Notes under the pieces: generated by a model
What the model was told of the DNA's origin: nothing
Databases searched by the model: none
The model's input: the letters and a program-made list of their open reading frames with translations, nothing else
Translations under genes and position numbers: made by a program
Part shown: positions 9,119 to 18,744 of the stretch, in pieces
Position numbering within the stretch: position 1 is the first letter of the stretch
Layout of the letters: each line of letters begins with the position of its first letter
Assembly (NCBI GenBank): GCA_963824225.1
Contig: CAWGOF010000003.1
Coordinates: forward strand, 558,001 to 622,000
Direction of reading: 5' to 3'
Origin: CAWGOF01 sp963824225
GTDB lineage: Bacteria > Acidobacteriota > Polarisedimenticolia > Polarisedimenticolales > Polarisedimenticolaceae
DNA length: 64,000 nucleotides

Positions 9119-10474
9119 ATGGCATTCACTCGATTCCCGCTCCATCCCGAGCTACTGCGCGGAACGCGCGAGCTCGGGTTCCAACGGCCGACGCCGATCC
9201 AGGAGCGCGCGATCCCCGAGGCCGCCGCCGGTCGCGACGTCGTCGCGACGGCCACGACCGGCAGCGGGAAAACCGCGGCGTTCGTGCTGCCGATCGTGCA
9301 TCGGCTCATCGAGCGGCCGCGCGGCGTCACGCGGGCGCTCGTGCTGACGCCGACGCGCGAGCTCGCGTCGCAGATCCACGCGCACCTCGAAGCGCTGGCC
9401 GTGCACACGCCGGTCACCGGGGCCGCGGTGTTCGGCGGGGTCGGCATGGCGCCGCAGGAGCACGCGTTCCGCAGCGGCGTCGACGTGCTCATCGCCACGC
9501 CGGGTCGACTGCTCGACCACATGCGCCGGCCGTACGCGCGTCTCTCCGGGCTCGAGATACTGGTTCTCGACGAGGCCGATCGCATGCTCGACATGGGGTT
9601 CCTGCCGGACATTCGCCGCGTGCTGCGTGCGCTCCCGCCGAAGCGTCAGACGCTCCTGTTCAGCGCCACGATGCCGCCCGAGATCGTCGCCCTGACCCAC
9701 GAGTTGCTGCACGACCCGGTGACGATCCACGTCGAGCGCCGGGCCACCCCGGCGGCCGGGATCACGCAGGCCGTGTACCCGGTGCCACGCGAGCGCAAGC
9801 CCGCGCTGCTCCTCGAGCTGCTCGAGCGGAGCCTCGTGGCCGACGCGATCGTGTTCACCCGGACCAAGCACCGCGCGAACCGTCTGGCCGAGTTCCTCGA
9901 GCGGCGCGGCGTCGCGGCGGCACGGATCCACGGCAACCGGAGTCAGGGCCAGCGTACGGCCGCGCTCGACGGCTTCAAGGCCGGCCGGCATCGGATCCTG
10001 GTCGCGACCGATATCGTGGCCCGGGGGATCGACGTCGTCGCGCTGGGCCACGTGATCAACTTCGACATCCCCGCGGATCCCGACGCGTACATCCATCGCA
10101 TCGGTCGCACCGCGCGAGCCGAGCTCACGGGCGACGCGTTCACGTTCGTCGCCCCCGACGAAGAGGCCGACCTGCGGGCGATCGAGCACGTGCTCGGCCG
10201 CAGCCTGCCGCGGATCGTGCTGCCGGGCTTCGACTACACGCCGCGGAAGGACGAGCGGCTCGAGATCCCGCTGCGCGAGCGCCTCTCGGCGCATCGCGCG
10301 GCGCGCGCGGGGGCCCGCGGCACGGCAGCCCGCGGCGCGGGGGCGGCGCCGCGCGGCAAGACCCGGCCACGACCCGCAGCGGGCCGGCGCGCCGGCGGCG
10401 GCGGCGGCGGACGGCTCGAGAAGATTCTCGACCGCCACGCGCCGATCGGGAAGCCCGGCGGGCGCGCGCGCTGA
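9119..10474 (+). CDS. rhlE: DEAD-box RNA helicase, RhlE type
   Basis: A 451-aa ATP-dependent RNA helicase acting in rRNA processing or mRNA turnover. The Q motif region (GFQRPTPIQ), Walker A TTGSGKT, PTRELASQ, TPGRLLD, DEAD in VLDEADRMLDMGF, SAT, and the C-terminal HRIGRTAR motif are all present in order. The ATG at 9119 begins the conserved N-terminus; the frame is open upstream but lacks helicase sequence. The tail is basic and Gly/Arg/Ala-rich, as in RhlE proteins, and ends with repeats of Gly. Followed after four bases by the YaiI-type gene. Confidence 0.92.
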   Translation: MAFTRFPLHPELLRGTRELGFQRPTPIQERAIPEAAAGRDVVATATTGSGKTAAFVLPIVHRLIERPRGVTRALVLTPTRELASQIHAHLEALAVHTPVTGAAVFGGVGMAPQEHAFRSGVDVLIATPGRLLDHMRRPYARLSGLEILVLDEADRMLDMGFLPDIRRVLRALPPKRQTLLFSATMPPEIVALTHELLHDPVTIHVERRATPAAGITQAVYPVPRERKPALLLELLERSLVADAIVFTRTKHRANRLAEFLERRGVAAARIHGNRSQGQRTAALDGFKAGRHRILVATDIVARGIDVVALGHVINFDIPADPDAYIHRIGRTARAELTGDAFTFVAPDEEADLRAIEHVLGRSLPRIVLPGFDYTPRKDERLEIPLRERLSAHRAARAGARGTAARGAGAAPRGKTRPRPAAGRRAGGGGGGRLEKILDRHAPIGKPGGRAR

Positions 10475-10478
10475 CGCC

Positions 10479-10934
10479 GTGACGCGCATCTTCCTCGACG
10501 CGGACGCGTGCCCGGTCAAGGACGAGACGTATCGGCTCGCGGAGCGCCGGAACCTCAAGGTATTCGTCGTTTCGAGCGGCCCGCTGCACGTCCGCGCGCC
10601 GGGCCGCGTCGAGCGCGTGCGCGTGAAGCCCGGCCTCGATGCGGCCGACGACTGGATCGTCGAGCACGCGGGCCCGGGAGACGTCGTCGTGACGGCGGAC
10701 ATCCGGCTCGCGCAGCGCTGTCTCGAGCGGGGCGCACGGCCGATCGCACCCGATGGCGCCGCGTTTCACGAGGCGTCGATCGGGGAAGCAGTCGCCCGTC
10801 GCGACCTGCTCGACGAGCTGCGGCAGATGGGGCTCGAAACTTCGGGGCCGCGACCGTACACCCGCGCGGACCGCGCGCGGTTCGTGGCGCGGCTCGCCCG
10901 GACGCTCGACGAGCTCGAACGCGAGCCGGGCTAG
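10479..10934 (+). CDS. YaiI/YqxD family protein (DUF188)
   Basis: A 151-aa protein with the family's N-terminal motif IFLDADACPVKDE and the central VVTADIRLAQRC with conserved acidic residues, suggesting a PIN-like metal-dependent nuclease fold. Starts with GTG at 10479, four bases after the rhlE stop, so probably cotranscribed. Its TAG stop lies in a CTAG shared with the convergent sigma-factor gene. Function in this family is not established. Confidence 0.85.
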   Translation: MTRIFLDADACPVKDETYRLAERRNLKVFVVSSGPLHVRAPGRVERVRVKPGLDAADDWIVEHAGPGDVVVTADIRLAQRCLERGARPIAPDGAAFHEASIGEAVARRDLLDELRQMGLETSGPRPYTRADRARFVARLARTLDELEREPG

Positions 10935-11827
10935 ACCGGGCGGCTGCGGCGCGCGCCGCCACCGTTCACGGGGAACGGGCTCTTCGGCGGTGCCTTGACC
11001 ACCAGTCGCCGGCCGAAGATCTTGCGCAGGCGCGATTTCGCCTGACACTCGATCTGCCGCACGCGCTCGCGGCTGATGTCCATCAACTCGCCGATCTCCT
11101 TGAGCGTCAGCGCGGGTCCTCCGGCCATCCCGAACCGATATCCGATGACCGCGCGCTCCTGCTCGCTCAGGTGCCGCAGCGCATCGCCGATGAGCGCGTT
11201 GGCCTCGCGGCGGATCAGATCGTCCTCGGGGCTCGCCAAGCTGTCGTCGACCAGGTAGTCGGCGATCGGCGTCTCGCGCTCGCGCCCGAGCTTGTCGTCC
11301 AGGCTCACGCCGCGCAGCGAGAACTGCAGGACCTGGTCGATCTTGTGCACGCTGCGCTCGAGGCGCTCGGAGATCTCCTCCCGCTCGGGCTTACGGCCCA
11401 GCGTGCGACGCAGCGTGTTCTCGGCGTCGCGGATCTCGCGCACCTTCTTCATCTGGTACGTCGGGACGCGTACGACGCTCGAGTGCTCGCTCAGCGCCTT
11501 CAGGATCGACTTGCGAATCCACCAGATCGCGTAGGTAATGAACTTCGTGCCCTTGCGCGCGTCGTAGCGGTGCGCGGCCTCGATCAGGCCGATGTTGCCC
11601 TCGTTCAGCAGGTCCTCGAACGGCATTCCCAGGTTGCGGTACTCGCTCGCGACCTTCACCACGAAGCTCAGATTCGATTCGACGAGCTCGTGCAGCGCGT
11701 TGCTGCACCCGCTGCGCACGCGACCGGCGAGCGATTGCTCCTGCTCCTTCGTCAACAGCGGATAGTGCCGGATCTCGGCGAAGTAGCGGGACAGGATCGT
11801 CGTGCGTTCTTGGGTCGTGGGTTCCAT
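10931..11827 (-). CDS. RNA polymerase sigma-70 family factor, RpoD/RpoS-like
   Basis: A 298-aa sigma factor with regions 1.2 to 4.2 but no long region 1.1. Region 2 is near-consensus (NLSFVVKVASEYRN, FEDLLNEGNIGLIEAAHRYD, KFITYAIWWIRKSI), region 3 follows, and region 4.2 has the helix-turn-helix LTLKEIGELMDISRERVRQIE. Length and lack of the 1.1/NCR region point to a group 2 factor or a short primary factor rather than an ECF. A consensus promoter lies ~220 bases upstream, leaving a long leader. The C-terminus is basic. Which regulon it controls is unknown. Confidence 0.9.
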   Translation of the reverse strand: MEPTTQERTTILSRYFAEIRHYPLLTKEQEQSLAGRVRSGCSNALHELVESNLSFVVKVASEYRNLGMPFEDLLNEGNIGLIEAAHRYDARKGTKFITYAIWWIRKSILKALSEHSSVVRVPTYQMKKVREIRDAENTLRRTLGRKPEREEISERLERSVHKIDQVLQFSLRGVSLDDKLGRERETPIADYLVDDSLASPEDDLIRREANALIGDALRHLSEQERAVIGYRFGMAGGPALTLKEIGELMDISRERVRQIECQAKSRLRKIFGRRLVVKAPPKSPFPVNGGGARRSRPV

Positions 11828-12218
11828 GTTGCTCTCAGGCGCTTGGGCCTTGACCGACGTGGAGGATCGCCGTACGTTTCGGGAGCGCTAACGAGAGGGG
11901 GGATTCTGGATTCGAACGTGCAAGACGCCCGCGGACCGCGCTTCGCGTAAGCCCCACCGAACGCTGCACTCTGCCCCCACCCGACACGACGATTCGACGG
12001 CCCGTACCGTAAGGCGCGTTACGATCGTGAACTCGTCCGTGCCAGGCGCCTTAGTGTAGGCATCGCCTCCCATACCTGTCAACACTTTTCTCGCGGAAAC
12101 GCCCGTCCAGCTTGGCTTTTGAAGGAATTCCGCGTTGAAGGAAAAGAGGCCAACGCGTGCCAGATTCTTGTCACGAAAACGTGACCTGGAGCCTAGGGCA
12201 ATACCCCAGCGTGCAGGG
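11828..12218. other. 391-base intergenic region between the sigma-factor and rhomboid genes
   Basis: Apart from the minus-strand promoter at 12053-12082 and the ~220-base leader it would produce, I find no supported gene here. A 65-codon minus-strand frame (11888-12085) would start inside the promoter and has no ribosome site or recognisable sequence. Composition is locally less GC-rich around 12085-12200. Confidence 0.5.
12053..12082 (-). promoter_or_regulatory. strong sigma-70 promoter of the sigma-factor gene
   Basis: Minus strand: perfect TTGACA (12077-12082), 18-base spacer, TACACT (12053-12058). This is the best -35/-10 pair I found in the window. The start of transcription would be near 12045, giving an untranslated leader of about 220 bases before the ATG at 11827. 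Confidence 0.7.
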
Positions 12219-12974
12219 TCAATTCACCCAACGATCGAAATCGTCTCGATCCTTGGGCGGCATCACACGGAACCGCCGGCGTCTGAGCCGCCAGCGGATC
12301 TCACGGACGAGCGCGCCCACGCGCCACGCACGCTGCAAGTACAGGAATCCGACGACCGCACCACCGAGATGCCCGATGTGCGAGACGTTTCCGGAGTCCG
12401 GCGCCAGCGTGTAGAAGAACGTGACGGCGAACAGGATCATCGCCATCGTGCGCGCCCGCATCGGGAACAGCATCATGAACAGGACGGTGCGGTCGGCAAA
12501 AACCGTTCCGAACGCCACGATCACGCCGAAGATCGCGCCCGACGCCCCGATCGTCGCGGCCTCGGCGTGCGGTCCGCCGCGGAACAGGCCGAGGAGCGTC
12601 GCGAACACACCGCCGCCGACCCCGCACACGAGGTAGTAGCGCAGGAACGCTCGGCCGCCCCAGTGCCGCTCCAGATCCGAGCCGAACATCCACAGCAGCA
12701 GCATGTTGAACAGGATGTGGAGCATGGCCCGCGGCTCGTGCAGGAACATGTAGGTCCCGAGCTGCCACACGAAGCCCCGGGCGACGTCGCGCGGCACGAC
12801 CCCCAGGAGCCGCTCGAGCGGGATCCCGATGTCCGGGGTGTTGAACAGGACCTGCACGAGCCACACCGCCCCGCAGGCCACGATCAGGGCGCGCACGACG
12901 GGCGTGACGCTCGGGACGCCGATCGTGACCCCCGTGCCGTGCGATCTCATCGGACCCTGGCGGTAGTAGCTCAT
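12219..12974 (-). CDS. rhomboid-family intramembrane serine protease
   Basis: A 251-aa membrane protein with six hydrophobic segments. The catalytic serine is in IGASGAIFG (S145) and the catalytic histidine in HIGHLGG (H202); the conserved HxxxN of TM2 is H86-N90. Start is ATG at 12974 (MSYYRQG); the frame is open further but runs antisense to the divergent regulator. C-terminus is short and Arg-rich. It cleaves transmembrane helices near the membrane surface; the substrate is unknown. Confidence 0.9.
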   Translation of the reverse strand: MSYYRQGPMRSHGTGVTIGVPSVTPVVRALIVACGAVWLVQVLFNTPDIGIPLERLLGVVPRDVARGFVWQLGTYMFLHEPRAMLHILFNMLLLWMFGSDLERHWGGRAFLRYYLVCGVGGGVFATLLGLFRGGPHAEAATIGASGAIFGVIVAFGTVFADRTVLFMMLFPMRARTMAMILFAVTFFYTLAPDSGNVSHIGHLGGAVVGFLYLQRAWRVGALVREIRWRLRRRRFRVMPPKDRDDFDRWVN

Positions 12975-12976
12975 CG

Positions 12977-14544
<1,568 letters not shown>

Positions 14545-14548
<4 letters not shown>

Positions 14549-15165
14549 GTCTCTTCGGGAGCGGGCAGGACGTTCTCGTGCAGCTCGACGTTCCAGTACG
14601 CCTCGTCGAGGAACGTGCGCCACTCGTCGGGACACGGCCCGAGCCAGCTCGCGCGGAGCGTCGGATGACCGACCGGGCGGCGCGGACGCCGAACCAAGCG
14701 CATCCCGGCCTCGAACGGCGTTCGGTTGCCCTTGAACGTGTTGCACGTGATGCACGCGCATACGACGTTCTCCCAGCACGACGTGCCACCGCGCGACAGC
14801 GGAACGACGTGATCCAGGTTGAGCATGCGCTGCGCGAACACGCGACCGCAGTACTGGCACCGGTTCTTGTCGCGATGGAAGATGTTGCGCCGCGTGAACC
14901 GGACCTCCCGGCTGGGCAGCCGGTCGTAGTGCACGAGCTGGATCACGCTGGGCACGCGGATCGCCCGCGTCGGCGTGCGCACGAACCGGTCGCCGGCACG
15001 CGCCGGCAGGTCACACCAGTTGTCGAAATCGTAGCTGACGAAGTTCGGAGCCAGGGCCCGCGCGCGGCCGGCGTAGAACAGTCGCAGAGCGCGGTACACC
15101 CCCGTCACCTGCACCGCCTGGTACAGGTTGTTGAGAACGAGGACGTTGCACGCACCTTCGGACAT
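14545..15165 (-). CDS. HNH endonuclease family protein
   Basis: A 206-aa protein. The nuclease core is at 99-150: zinc-binding CQYC (103-106), the DH of NLDHVVPLSRGG (D118/H119), N133 in WENVV and a second CxxC (138-141), giving a complete HNH with its structural zinc site. The N-terminal ~90 residues contain the VLVLNNLYQAV motif typical of a widespread stand-alone HNH family of unknown role, found next to housekeeping genes rather than in restriction systems. No methyltransferase is adjacent. Confidence 0.88.
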
Positions 15166-15195
15166 GATCGGACCTCGACCTCGCTGCCGCGGCGC

Positions 15196-16311
15196 TCAAC
15201 CGTCCCAGCGGGACGCCCGATCCGACGTCTCGCGGGCGCGCTCGATCCCCAGATCGACCAGGCGCTCCACCAGGCGTCCGAACGGAAGGCCGGCGGCCTC
15301 CCACAGCTTGGGAAACATACTGATCGGCGTGAAACCCGGCAACGTGTTGACCTCGTTGAGGTACGGGGTCAGGGTTCCGCGGTCGACCAGGAAGTCGACG
15401 CGCGAGAACCCGCACAGGTCGAGGGCCCGATACCCGCCGATCGCGAGCTCGCGGATCCGCTCGGCGTCGGCCGCCGGGAGCGCCGCGGGGATCGTGAGCT
15501 TCGATCCGGCATCGATGTACTTCGCCTCGTAGTCGTAAAACTCGCGCGACGGCGCGATCTCGCCGAGCCCCGAAGCCTGGGGCTCGTCGTTCCCCAGCAC
15601 GGCGCACTCGATCTCGCGCGCGTCGACGCCGCGCTCGACGACGACTCGCCGATCGTGCCGCAGCGCCAGATCGAGCGCGGGATCGAGCTCGGCCGACGCA
15701 CGGACCTTGGACACGCCGACCGACGAGCCTCCGTTGGCCGGCTTCACGAACGCCGGAAACCCGATCTCGTCGGCGATGCGCTCGCGCGTGCGCTCCGGGC
15801 TCGCCGCGCGCTCGGCCCGGGTCACGAGGACCCACGGAACGACCTCGATCCCGTGCGCGGCGAAGATCTCCTTGGCCACGGCCTTGTCCATCCCGGCCGC
15901 GGAGGCGAGCGGACCGGCGCCGACGTACGGCACGCCGGCGAGCTCGAGCGCACCCTGTAGCCGGCCGTCCTCCCCGCCCCACCCGTGAACCAGCGGAAAC
16001 AGCACGTCGATCGCCAGCGGTCGGGTCGCTCCGCGCTGGGGCTGCAGGAGCAGACCCGCCCCGCCCGGGTCGAGCAGCACGCGCACGCCGTCGTCGTCGT
16101 CCGCGCTCGGGTCGACCCGCGCCGCTCGTCCGTCGAGCACGCGGCGCGACGCTTCGGGCGAGAGCCAGCGCCCGTCGCCGGTGACGCCGAGCGGGACACA
16201 GGTCAGGGATGTCCCGGCCATCGCTCGATCGACGCCGCGCGCCGAGACGACCGACACCTCGTGCTCGACCGAGCGTCCGCCGAAGAGCAGACCGACCTGC
16301 CGGCCGCTCAC
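15196..16311 (-). CDS. ddl: D-alanine--D-alanine ligase
   Basis: A 371-aa ATP-grasp ligase making the D-Ala-D-Ala dipeptide for peptidoglycan. Visible motifs: LLFGGRSVEHEVSV at the N-terminus, the HGWGGEDG substrate loop, FVKPANGGSSVGV in the ATP-grasp subdomain, and C-terminal SRVDFLVD and LNEVNTLPGFT. Length and order match the family. The start is GTG at 16311, overlapping the TGA of the TlpA-like gene (GTGA); the longer open frame upstream is antisense noise. It ends the trx/CcdA/TlpA operon. Confidence 0.95.
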   Translation of the reverse strand: MSGRQVGLLFGGRSVEHEVSVVSARGVDRAMAGTSLTCVPLGVTGDGRWLSPEASRRVLDGRAARVDPSADDDDGVRVLLDPGGAGLLLQPQRGATRPLAIDVLFPLVHGWGGEDGRLQGALELAGVPYVGAGPLASAAGMDKAVAKEIFAAHGIEVVPWVLVTRAERAASPERTRERIADEIGFPAFVKPANGGSSVGVSKVRASAELDPALDLALRHDRRVVVERGVDAREIECAVLGNDEPQASGLGEIAPSREFYDYEAKYIDAGSKLTIPAALPAADAERIRELAIGGYRALDLCGFSRVDFLVDRGTLTPYLNEVNTLPGFTPISMFPKLWEAAGLPFGRLVERLVDLGIERARETSDRASRWDG

Positions 16312-16823
16312 GGCCGGCCTCCCGCCGGACGCCCGCGCACGAGCCCGGCCACCGCGTCGCGGATCGAGTCGTCGAGCGCGCCCGAGCGCGCACGCTCGCT
16401 CCCCGTGGCATCGAACACGACGTGCGTCGGCAAGCGGTCGGCCGCGAGCGCGGCCTGGGCCGCGCCGGTCGAGTCGAAGAGCAACGTGCGCGGCATGTCG
16501 TGCTCGCCGGCGTACCGCGCGAGCCTGTCGGCCGAGTGCCGGCTCGCCACGGCCACGATGACGAGCCGATAGCCGCTGTCGCGCCAGCGCGTCTCGAGCT
16601 CCGCGAGCTCGGCCAGCTCGGCCGTGCACGGAGAGCACCACGTGGCGAAGAACACGACGTGCAGCGCCTTGGGTCCCGGGGCGACGCGCGTCGAGCGCCC
16701 GGTGTCGGGCTCGACGAGCTCGAGCGGGAACGGTCCGGCCGCGAGCGCGACGGTCGACAGCGCGGCGGTCAGAACGATCGCCGCGCGTCGCACCAGCCGT
16801 CGGACAGTGTCGCCCTCGCTCAT
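16308..16823 (-). CDS. TlpA/ResA-like periplasmic thiol-disulfide oxidoreductase
   Basis: A 171-aa protein with an N-terminal membrane anchor or signal (residues ~8-28) and a thioredoxin fold. The redox motif is WCSPC in HVVFFATWCSPCTAEL, followed by the cis-Pro of RLPTHVVFD. It overlaps the CcdA gene by ATGA, so it likely receives electrons from that transporter and reduces periplasmic disulfides, for example in cytochrome c or other secreted Cys proteins. Confidence 0.88.
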   Translation of the reverse strand: MSEGDTVRRLVRRAAIVLTAALSTVALAAGPFPLELVEPDTGRSTRVAPGPKALHVVFFATWCSPCTAELAELAELETRWRDSGYRLVIVAVASRHSADRLARYAGEHDMPRTLLFDSTGAAQAALAADRLPTHVVFDATGSERARSGALDDSIRDAVAGLVRGRPAGGRP

Positions 16824-17557
16824 CGGATCCCCATCGCGACCGCCTGGTACCCGAACCACGCGGCGAGCACGAGCATCCCGATCCCGAACACCTGCTTGAG
16901 ACGGACCATCCATGTCCCGGCGCGCGGCAGGTTGGCCAGCATACCCGAGAAGATCCCGAGGACGAGCAGCAGGAACCCCAGACCGAGCGCGAACACCAGG
17001 AGCAAGGTTCCGCCCCATACGACATCGCGCGTCGTCGCCACGTACACCAGGAGCAGGCCGAGCACCGGCGCCGTGCACGGCGCGGCGACGAGCCCGGCCG
17101 TCATGCCCATCACGAGCGCGCCGACGTGACCGCCGCGTCGCGCTCCCCGACTCTGGACCTGGCCGAAGATCGCCGGGACGGGGATCGGGATCCAGTCCAG
17201 CATCGCCGCGCCGAACGCCGCGATCACGAGCGCGACAGCGCCGTAGACCCACGGCGAGCGCGTGACGCTGCCGAACTGCGCGCCGACAAGCGCCGTGATC
17301 ACGCCGAGCGCCGCATACACGAGCGCGAGCCCCGAGACGTAGACGCTCGACAGCGTCACGGCGCGCAGCCGTTGGCCCCCGGCGGCGCCGCCGATGAACG
17401 TCACCGTGACCGGGATCATCGGGTACACGCACGGTGTGAAGCTGGTCAGCACGCCCGCGGCGAACACGTAGGCCAGGGCCCCGAACGACCCGGCCTGGAG
17501 CTGCGCCTGGAGCGCGTGCTGGAGCGCCTGCCCCCACTCGGCGAGCTGCTCCTGCAC
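16820..17557 (-). CDS. CcdA/DsbD-type transmembrane electron transporter
   Basis: A 245-aa, ~6-helix membrane protein. The two conserved membrane Cys are in SFTPCVYPMIPVT and AAPCTAPVLG, the hallmark pair of the DsbD beta/CcdA domain that carries reducing power from cytoplasmic thioredoxin to the periplasm. GTG 17557 is one base after the trxA stop; the stop overlaps the TlpA-like start. The DsbD alpha and gamma domains are absent, but the flanking trxA and TlpA genes supply donor and acceptor. Confidence 0.9.
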   Translation of the reverse strand: MQEQLAEWGQALQHALQAQLQAGSFGALAYVFAAGVLTSFTPCVYPMIPVTVTFIGGAAGGQRLRAVTLSSVYVSGLALVYAALGVITALVGAQFGSVTRSPWVYGAVALVIAAFGAAMLDWIPIPVPAIFGQVQSRGARRGGHVGALVMGMTAGLVAAPCTAPVLGLLLVYVATTRDVVWGGTLLLVFALGLGFLLLVLGIFSGMLANLPRAGTWMVRLKQVFGIGMLVLAAWFGYQAVAMGIR

Positions 17558-17558
17558 G

Positions 17559-17882
17559 TCAGAGAACCTTGTCGACCCGATCGGACAGCGCGCGCTTCGA
17601 CAGGACACCCGAGACCTGGTCGCGCACGGCGCCATCCTTCATGATCAACACGGTCGGAACCGCGAGCACGCCGAACCGCGCGGCGACGGCCGGCGCTCGG
17701 TCGACGTCGACCTTGACGACCTTGAGACGACCGACGTAGTCCCCGGCCAGCTCGTGCACGATCGGCTCGAGCTTGCGGCACGGTCCGCACCACGTGGCGG
17801 AGAAGTCGACGAGCACGGGCGTCGACGCCTGCAGCACCTCGACGTCGAACGTCGCATTGGTGGCTTCGGTCACGTGGGACAT
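17559..17882 (-). CDS. trxA: thioredoxin
   Basis: A 107-aa thioredoxin of typical length. Active site WCGPC in VDFSATWCGPCRKLEP, the KVDVD strand, and cis-Pro in VLAVPTVLIMKDG. The C-terminal helix ends SDRVDKVL. First gene of the trxA-ccdA-tlpA-ddl operon, so it probably donates electrons to the CcdA-type transporter. A moderate purine-rich ribosome site lies before ATG 17882. Confidence 0.94.
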   Translation of the reverse strand: MSHVTEATNATFDVEVLQASTPVLVDFSATWCGPCRKLEPIVHELAGDYVGRLKVVKVDVDRAPAVAARFGVLAVPTVLIMKDGAVRDQVSGVLSKRALSDRVDKVL

Positions 17883-17988
17883 CGCGGTTTCTCCTCTCCG
17901 GCTGAGTCACGCGCGGAATCGCGCGCCAGCGCATCCAGCGTAGCACGGGGCGACGCCACGGTCCGGTGGTACGATCCCCGCCGATTCC

Positions 17989-18744
17989 ATGGGCAGCACC
18001 CCGTTCTCGGCGCGCACGGTCGCGCTCCTCGCCGGACGCGAGCCGGTCGTCGTGCTCACGGGCGCGGGCATCTCCGCGGATTCGGGCCTGGCGACGTTTC
18101 GCGGCGCCGATGGGTTGTGGAACGGCGCCGATCCGCGCGAGCTCGCGACCCCCGAAGCGTTCGCGCGCGATCCACGGCTCGTCTGGCGCTTCTACGACTG
18201 GCGCCGCAAGCAGGCGCTCGCCGCCGCGCCGAACCTCGCGCATCGTGCGCTCGCCGTGCTCGAGGCCGAGCGTGGAGCGGTCGCGATCGTGACCCAGAAC
18301 GTCGATGGGCTGCACGAGCGCGCGGGCAGCGCGAGCGTCGTTCGGCTCCACGGCACACTGTGGCGCTTGCGTTGCACCGCAGAGGAGCGCGAGCACGACG
18401 ACGTGCGCGCCGATCTCGGACCGTTGCCGCCGCGCTGCACGTGCGGCTCGCTGCTGCGGCCCGCGGTGGTGTGGTTCGGGGAGCCGCTCGATCCATCGGT
18501 GTGGGCGCGGGCCGAGGACGAGATCGGCCGCGCCGCCCTCGTCCTGGTCGTCGGCACGTCGTCGATCGTGGTTCCCGCGGCGCAGCTCGCGTCGATCGCG
18601 CGGCGCGCCGGGGCCCGGGTGGTCGAGATCAATCGCGAGCGCACTCCGCTATCCCCCGAGGTCGACGAGCACGTCGAGGGCCGGGCCAAGGAGCTCGTTC
18701 CCCAGCTCGTCCGGGAGGCGGGGTTCGGGATCGAGGTCGCCTGA
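17989..18744 (+). CDS. cobB: Sir2-family NAD-dependent protein deacylase
   Basis: A 251-aa sirtuin. NAD motifs GAGISADSGLATFRG and TQNVDGLHERAG are intact; the catalytic His is H121 in VRLHGTLW. Y69 and R72 (YDWR) form the YxxR signature of class III sirtuins, which prefer succinyl/malonyl-lysine. The zinc ribbon is incomplete: only C129, C150 and C152 are visible instead of two CxxC pairs. Overlaps larC by one base at ATG, so the two are cotranscribed. CobB is the usual bacterial name; the physiological substrate is unknown. Confidence 0.88.
   Translation: MGSTPFSARTVALLAGREPVVVLTGAGISADSGLATFRGADGLWNGADPRELATPEAFARDPRLVWRFYDWRRKQALAAAPNLAHRALAVLEAERGAVAIVTQNVDGLHERAGSASVVRLHGTLWRLRCTAEEREHDDVRADLGPLPPRCTCGSLLRPAVVWFGEPLDPSVWARAEDEIGRAALVLVVGTSSIVVPAAQLASIARRAGARVVEINRERTPLSPEVDEHVEGRAKELVPQLVREAGFGIEVA

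Noticed and set aside
7492..10482. 996-codon plus-strand frame over the histidine kinase and helicase
   Set aside because: Antisense to a complete kinase and out of frame with the helicase; no recognisable domain.
11888..12085. 65-codon minus-strand frame in the sigma leader
   Set aside because: Begins within the promoter, no ribosome site, no homology.
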